From Candidatus Omnitrophota bacterium (GTDB taxonomy: Bacteria; Omnitrophota; Gorgyraeia; Duberdicusellales; 4484-171): 6,575 bases of DNA. Below the pieces are notes generated by a model. The model had not been told where the DNA came from. It did no database searches and saw only the letters and a program-made list of their open reading frames with translations. The first letter of the stretch is position 1, and each line of letters opens with the position of its first letter. Below, piece by piece: positions 5,387-6,575 of the stretch. The translations under genes and the position numbers were made by a program. Where the stretch lies: contig JALOBR010000080.1 in assembly GCA_023228195.1 (NCBI GenBank), positions 1-6,575 on the forward strand, given 5' to 3'.

Positions 5387-6575
5387 ATGGCTAAGCAATT
5401 AATATTTAACGAAGAAGCTAGAAGGGCGATCCTAAGGGGTGCTGAGGTATTAGCGAGAGCAGTAAAAGTTACCTTGGGCCCAAAAGGGAGAAACGTAGTT
5501 ATCGATAAGAAATTTGGTTCTCCTACAATAACCAAAGACGGCGTTACTGTTGCGAAAGAGATAGACCTGGAAGATCCTTATGAAAATATAGGAGCGCAAC
5601 TCATAAAAGAAGTTGCCGAAAAAACTTCTGATACAGCAGGTGACGGAACAACTACAGCAACTGTTCTGGCAGAAGCGATTTTTAAGGAAGGTCTTAAGAA
5701 TGTTGCTGCAGGCGCAAACCCTATGGCGCTTAAAAGAGGAATCGATAAGGCAGTCCAAATAGTCTTGGATGAACTTAAGAAAATTTCAAAACCGGTTAAA
5801 GATAAAAAAGAGATTGCCCAGGTTGCAACAATTGCTGCTAACGGAGAAGTAAAAATCGGTGAATTGATAGCCGATGCTATGGATAAGGTTGGAAAAGACG
5901 GAGTAATTACCGTTGAAGAGGCAAAATCCATGGCTACCACTCTTGAAGTAGTTGAAGGAATGCAATTTGATCAAGGTTATCTTTCCCCGTATTTTGTTAC
6001 CGATGCAGAAAAAATGGAGTGCTCGCTTGAGGAGCCTTACATCTTGATTTATGAAAAAAAGATTTCCAACATTAAAGATATGCTTCCTCTTTTAGAGAAA
6101 ATCGCCCGCGCAGGAAAGCCTTTCCTTATAATTGCCGAAGATATTGAAGGTGAAGCTTTGGCAACGCTGGTTGTTAATAAAATGAGAGGAATTCTTAATT
6201 GCGCAGCAGTAAAAGCTCCGGGTTACGGAGACAGGCGTAAAGCAATGCTTGAAGATATAGCAATGCTTACGGGCGGAGAGGCAATAACAGAGGAATTAGG
6301 TAGAAAGTTGGACAGCATTGAGCTTGAGGAGCTGGGCCGCGCAAAAAGAGTAAGGATAGATAAGGAGAATACAACGATAGTCGAAGGCGCAGGAAAGTCT
6401 CAAAATATCCAGGGAAGAATTTCCCAGATTAAAAAGCAGATTGAACAGACAGATTCCGATTACGACAAAGAGAAATTACAGGAACGCCTTGCTAAGCTTG
6501 CAGGTGGAGTAGCCGTTATTAACGTTGGTGCCGCAACTGAAACAGAAATGAAGGAAAAGAAGGCGCGCGTTGAAG
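5387..6575 (+). CDS. groEL: Chaperonin GroEL (60 kDa), 5' part, cut by window edge
   Basis: GroEL forms the double-ring ATP-driven folding chamber that works with GroES. The window shows 396 codons plus one base of a protein usually near 540 residues. ATG 5387 is preceded by GGAGGTG (5371-5377) at a 9-nt spacing. Visible features are the equatorial nucleotide site LGPKGRN (30-36), TITKDGVTVAKEI (47-59) and GDGTTT (85-90) with the ATP-site Asp. Next come the apical domain (roughly 190-375), with DQGYLSPYFVTD and the conserved KAPGYGDRRKAML stretch, then the return into the intermediate domain with GAATETEMKEKKARVE. By alignment the next codon should be the catalytic Asp (D398 in E. coli); base 6575 is G, which fits. 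No frameshift or internal stop is seen. It belongs to the CIRCE operon with groES. Minus-strand ORFs between 5450 and 5974 are shadows. Confidence 0.98.
   Translation, partial: MAKQLIFNEEARRAILRGAEVLARAVKVTLGPKGRNVVIDKKFGSPTITKDGVTVAKEIDLEDPYENIGAQLIKEVAEKTSDTAGDGTTTATVLAEAIFKEGLKNVAAGANPMALKRGIDKAVQIVLDELKKISKPVKDKKEIAQVATIAANGEVKIGELIADAMDKVGKDGVITVEEAKSMATTLEVVEGMQFDQGYLSPYFVTDAEKMECSLEEPYILIYEKKISNIKDMLPLLEKIARAGKPFLIIAEDIEGEALATLVVNKMRGILNCAAVKAPGYGDRRKAMLEDIAMLTGGEAITEELGRKLDSIELEELGRAKRVRIDKENTTIVEGAGKSQNIQGRISQIKKQIEQTDSDYDKEKLQERLAKLAGGVAVINVGAATETEMKEKKARVE

Noticed and set aside
5450..5974. Three overlapping minus-strand ORFs opposite groEL
   Set aside because: They are shadows of the highly conserved GroEL frame, with cysteine- or serine-rich translations and no motif.
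1..6575. CRISPR array, tRNA or rRNA gene, transposase gene
   Set aside because: No regularly spaced direct repeats, no cloverleaf or rRNA sequence, and no transposase-like frame was seen on either strand.

Overview
The window carries a run of plus-strand housekeeping genes. In order they are the 3' end of valS (valyl-tRNA synthetase), nadC, uvrB, a biotin ligase gene (birA-like), coaX, groES, and the first 396 codons of groEL, which runs off the right edge. The DNA is moderately AT-rich by eye, genes are tightly packed, and the proteins look like those of a free-living bacterium. CIRCE-controlled groESL, type III pantothenate kinase and a stand-alone biotin ligase are found in many phyla. My best guess is an uncultured Gram-negative lineage such as Omnitrophota or a relative, but this is only an impression from protein style and gene order.

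Layout: (1) 2-1034, valS tail and nadC, overlapping by 14 bp with the nadC ribosome binding site inside valS. (2) 1026-1245, a non-coding block with imperfect 29-bp terminal inverted repeats and several internal stems. It begins inside the last codons of nadC and ends 7 bp before uvrB. (3) 1253-3226, a complete uvrB. (4) 3227-3337, a short spacer with a perfect hairpin and a second imperfect inverted repeat. (5) 3338-4767, birA and coaX, fused by an ATGA stop/start overlap. (6) 4768-5079, a 312-bp gap holding a long imperfect palindrome, a second overlapping hairpin, a sigma70-type promoter, a CIRCE operator and a structured leader. (7) 5080-6575, groES and groEL, each with a strong Shine-Dalgarno sequence.

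How the genes work together: nadC makes nicotinate mononucleotide for NAD. birA attaches biotin to carboxylase carrier proteins. coaX commits pantothenate to coenzyme A. This is a cofactor-biosynthesis cluster interrupted by the excision-repair gene uvrB. The groESL operon is a separate transcription unit with its own promoter, and the CIRCE element predicts control by the HrcA repressor.

No novel protein system is visible. The parts least explained by known genes are the three intergenic structured blocks, above all the 220-bp element between nadC and uvrB and the nested palindromes between coaX and groES. The biotin ligase is also unusual in having a very short C-terminal region.
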